A DNA stretch of 64,000 nt from an uncultured Paracoccaceae bacterium (GTDB taxonomy: Bacteria; Pseudomonadota; Alphaproteobacteria; Rhodobacterales; Rhodobacteraceae), in NCBI GenBank assembly GCA_947497065.1, contig CANMEQ010000007.1, positions 124,001 to 188,000 of the forward strand, written 5' to 3'. This document shows positions 63,220-64,000 of the stretch, piece after piece. Each line of letters opens with the position of its first letter. Position 1 is the stretch's first letter. A program made the position numbers and the translations under genes. Under the pieces are notes generated by a model. That model ran no database searches, was not told the origin of the DNA, and was given only the letters and a program-made list of their open reading frames with translations.

Positions 63220-64000
63220 CTAGAAAACTGGTTTTTCCAAACACTGCATCGGTGGCGCGTCAGGGTTTTTGACGGCCTGCATGGCGGCGCGCGCGACGAA
63301 ATCTCCGGCGATGGTGACGTCTTCGAATACGGTCAAGATACCGGGACGGAACCATTCGAGGATTGAAACAGCCTCTTTCGCGAACACATCGATATCCTCA
63401 CCCAAGTTGCGGCCGATCCGTTCAAGCGAGGCTACAGAAGCCATCGCCGAAGAGGTCGAGGCACAAATGATACCGTCGATTTCTGGGTATTTTTGAAGAA
63501 AGTCCGCGATTTCATCGGTCAAGGGGATGCGGGGGAAATCGCTGGTGATTGTGGGGTGGGTTGTGATGGCGATGCCCAGATCCTTTGCAGCCCGTTCGCA
63601 GCCATCAATGGTGTGTTTGGCATAAAACTGGTCGCGCGGTGGGGCGATGAGAAGAATGTTGCGACGGCCACGATCCGCGAGTTTGCGCATGGCACGGTCG
63701 CCCACGATTTCATTATCGAAGTCGTAGTAGGGATGCTGGTCACACCACAGGCTGCGCCCATGGGTCACGAAGGGAAAATTCTTGTCCATAAGGTAGCGCA
63801 CCCGTTCATCATTCGGGGCGACCTGATTCAAAATCACGGCATCGGCAGACCGCGTTTCGACGATATAGCGGATCGGCTTCATGATGTCTTCGTTTGGGAA
63901 ATACGGGGTGACATTCATGTGGAAGGGCGTCCCCTGAAGGGCGCCGGCGATTGATGAAATGAGGGACCCAGTGTGGTTGGTCAGATCATGCTGAGTCGAC
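63220..64000 (-). CDS. LacI-family transcriptional regulator (partial, N-terminus beyond right edge)
   Basis: 260 codons are visible; the frame continues to the right edge, so the helix-turn-helix is missing. What remains is the periplasmic-binding-like sensor domain, with DLTNHTGSLISSIAGAL, the FPFVTHGRS segment of strand and hinge, GDRAMRKLADRGRRNILLIAPP (typical LacI DNA-distal pattern) and DGIICASTSSAMA. An internal ATG at 63918 is unlikely to be the start. A sugar or sugar-acid effector is likely given gntK beside it. Confidence 0.85.
   Translation of the reverse strand, partial: STQHDLTNHTGSLISSIAGALQGTPFHMNVTPYFPNEDIMKPIRYIVETRSADAVILNQVAPNDERVRYLMDKNFPFVTHGRSLWCDQHPYYDFDNEIVGDRAMRKLADRGRRNILLIAPPRDQFYAKHTIDGCERAAKDLGIAITTHPTITSDFPRIPLTDEIADFLQKYPEIDGIICASTSSAMASVASLERIGRNLGEDIDVFAKEAVSILEWFRPGILTVFEDVTIAGDFVARAAMQAVKNPDAPPMQCLEKPVF

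Noticed and set aside
1-64000. Mobile elements, prophage, CRISPR or integrated islands
   Set aside because: No transposase, integrase, direct-repeat array or tRNA-linked duplication seen on either strand.

Overview
The window looks like chromosomal DNA of a marine alphaproteobacterium of the Rhodobacteraceae (Roseobacter group). This rests on gene content and order (accD-folC; rsfS-rlmH-gpmI-envC-ctpA-rppH; DUF2794; leuC/leuD separated by a small Tat-signal gene), dense head-to-tail operons with ATGA/GTGA overlaps, moderate-to-high G+C, and an iron-regulator site of the RirA type. No rRNA, tRNA, CRISPR array, insertion sequence or phage gene was seen; this is mostly core genome with a few accessory modules. 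The genus cannot be named from the sequence alone.

Layout. 1-5.2 kb: a lipoprotein running off the left edge and ilvD on the minus strand, facing accD-folC and an exported protein. 5.3-7.7 kb: two exported rhodanese-like paralogues that lack the catalytic cysteine, then a LysM protein. 7.7-10.1 kb: zapE and an MFS carrier. 10.1-15.5 kb: a seven-gene minus-strand operon (AEC permease, iodotyrosine-deiodinase-like flavoprotein, S-formylglutathione hydrolase, DUF188, HAD phosphatase, ornithine-cyclodeaminase family, alpha/beta hydrolase). 15.6-17.7 kb: a TetR regulator with a small exported-peptide gene and three similar dyads, then the glutathione-dependent formaldehyde dehydrogenase. 17.8-21.3 kb: an I78-type inhibitor lipoprotein, DUF2794, and a minus-strand operon of an unknown protein, an M17 aminopeptidase and a C40 peptidase.

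21.4-23.4 kb is a compact inorganic-carbon module: beta-carbonic anhydrase, SbtA-type bicarbonate permease and SbtB PII-like protein. 23.4-27.5 kb: a LysR regulator facing a GMC alcohol oxidase/dehydrogenase and an aldehyde dehydrogenase. 27.5-34 kb: a 3-hydroxyisobutyrate-dehydrogenase-like enzyme, asd with a structured leader, an MFS carrier, and an Fe(III) permease facing its binding protein, which carries a TGA-N9-TCA iron box. 34-43 kb: an EamA exporter, leuB, a LysR/SDR pair, an exonuclease-phosphatase-like protein and a membrane protein, then leuC and leuD with an unusual in-frame Tat-ORF/LeuD read-through.

43-53 kb: DUF3179, an MscS channel and a YHYH protein, then the ribosome/cell-envelope operon rsfS-rlmH-gpmI-envC-ctpA followed by rppH. 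53-64 kb: rnr, dapE, a Hint-domain protein without its nucleophile, a glutamate-receptor-like channel with an atypical pore filter, dapD, a PLP dehydratase, a LOG protein, gluconokinase and a LacI regulator cut by the right edge.

Branched-chain amino acid synthesis (ilvD, leuB, leuC, leuD) and the lysine/diaminopimelate route (asd, dapD, dapE) are each spread over several loci. Formaldehyde detoxification is split between the adhC-type dehydrogenase and fghA about 3 kb apart.
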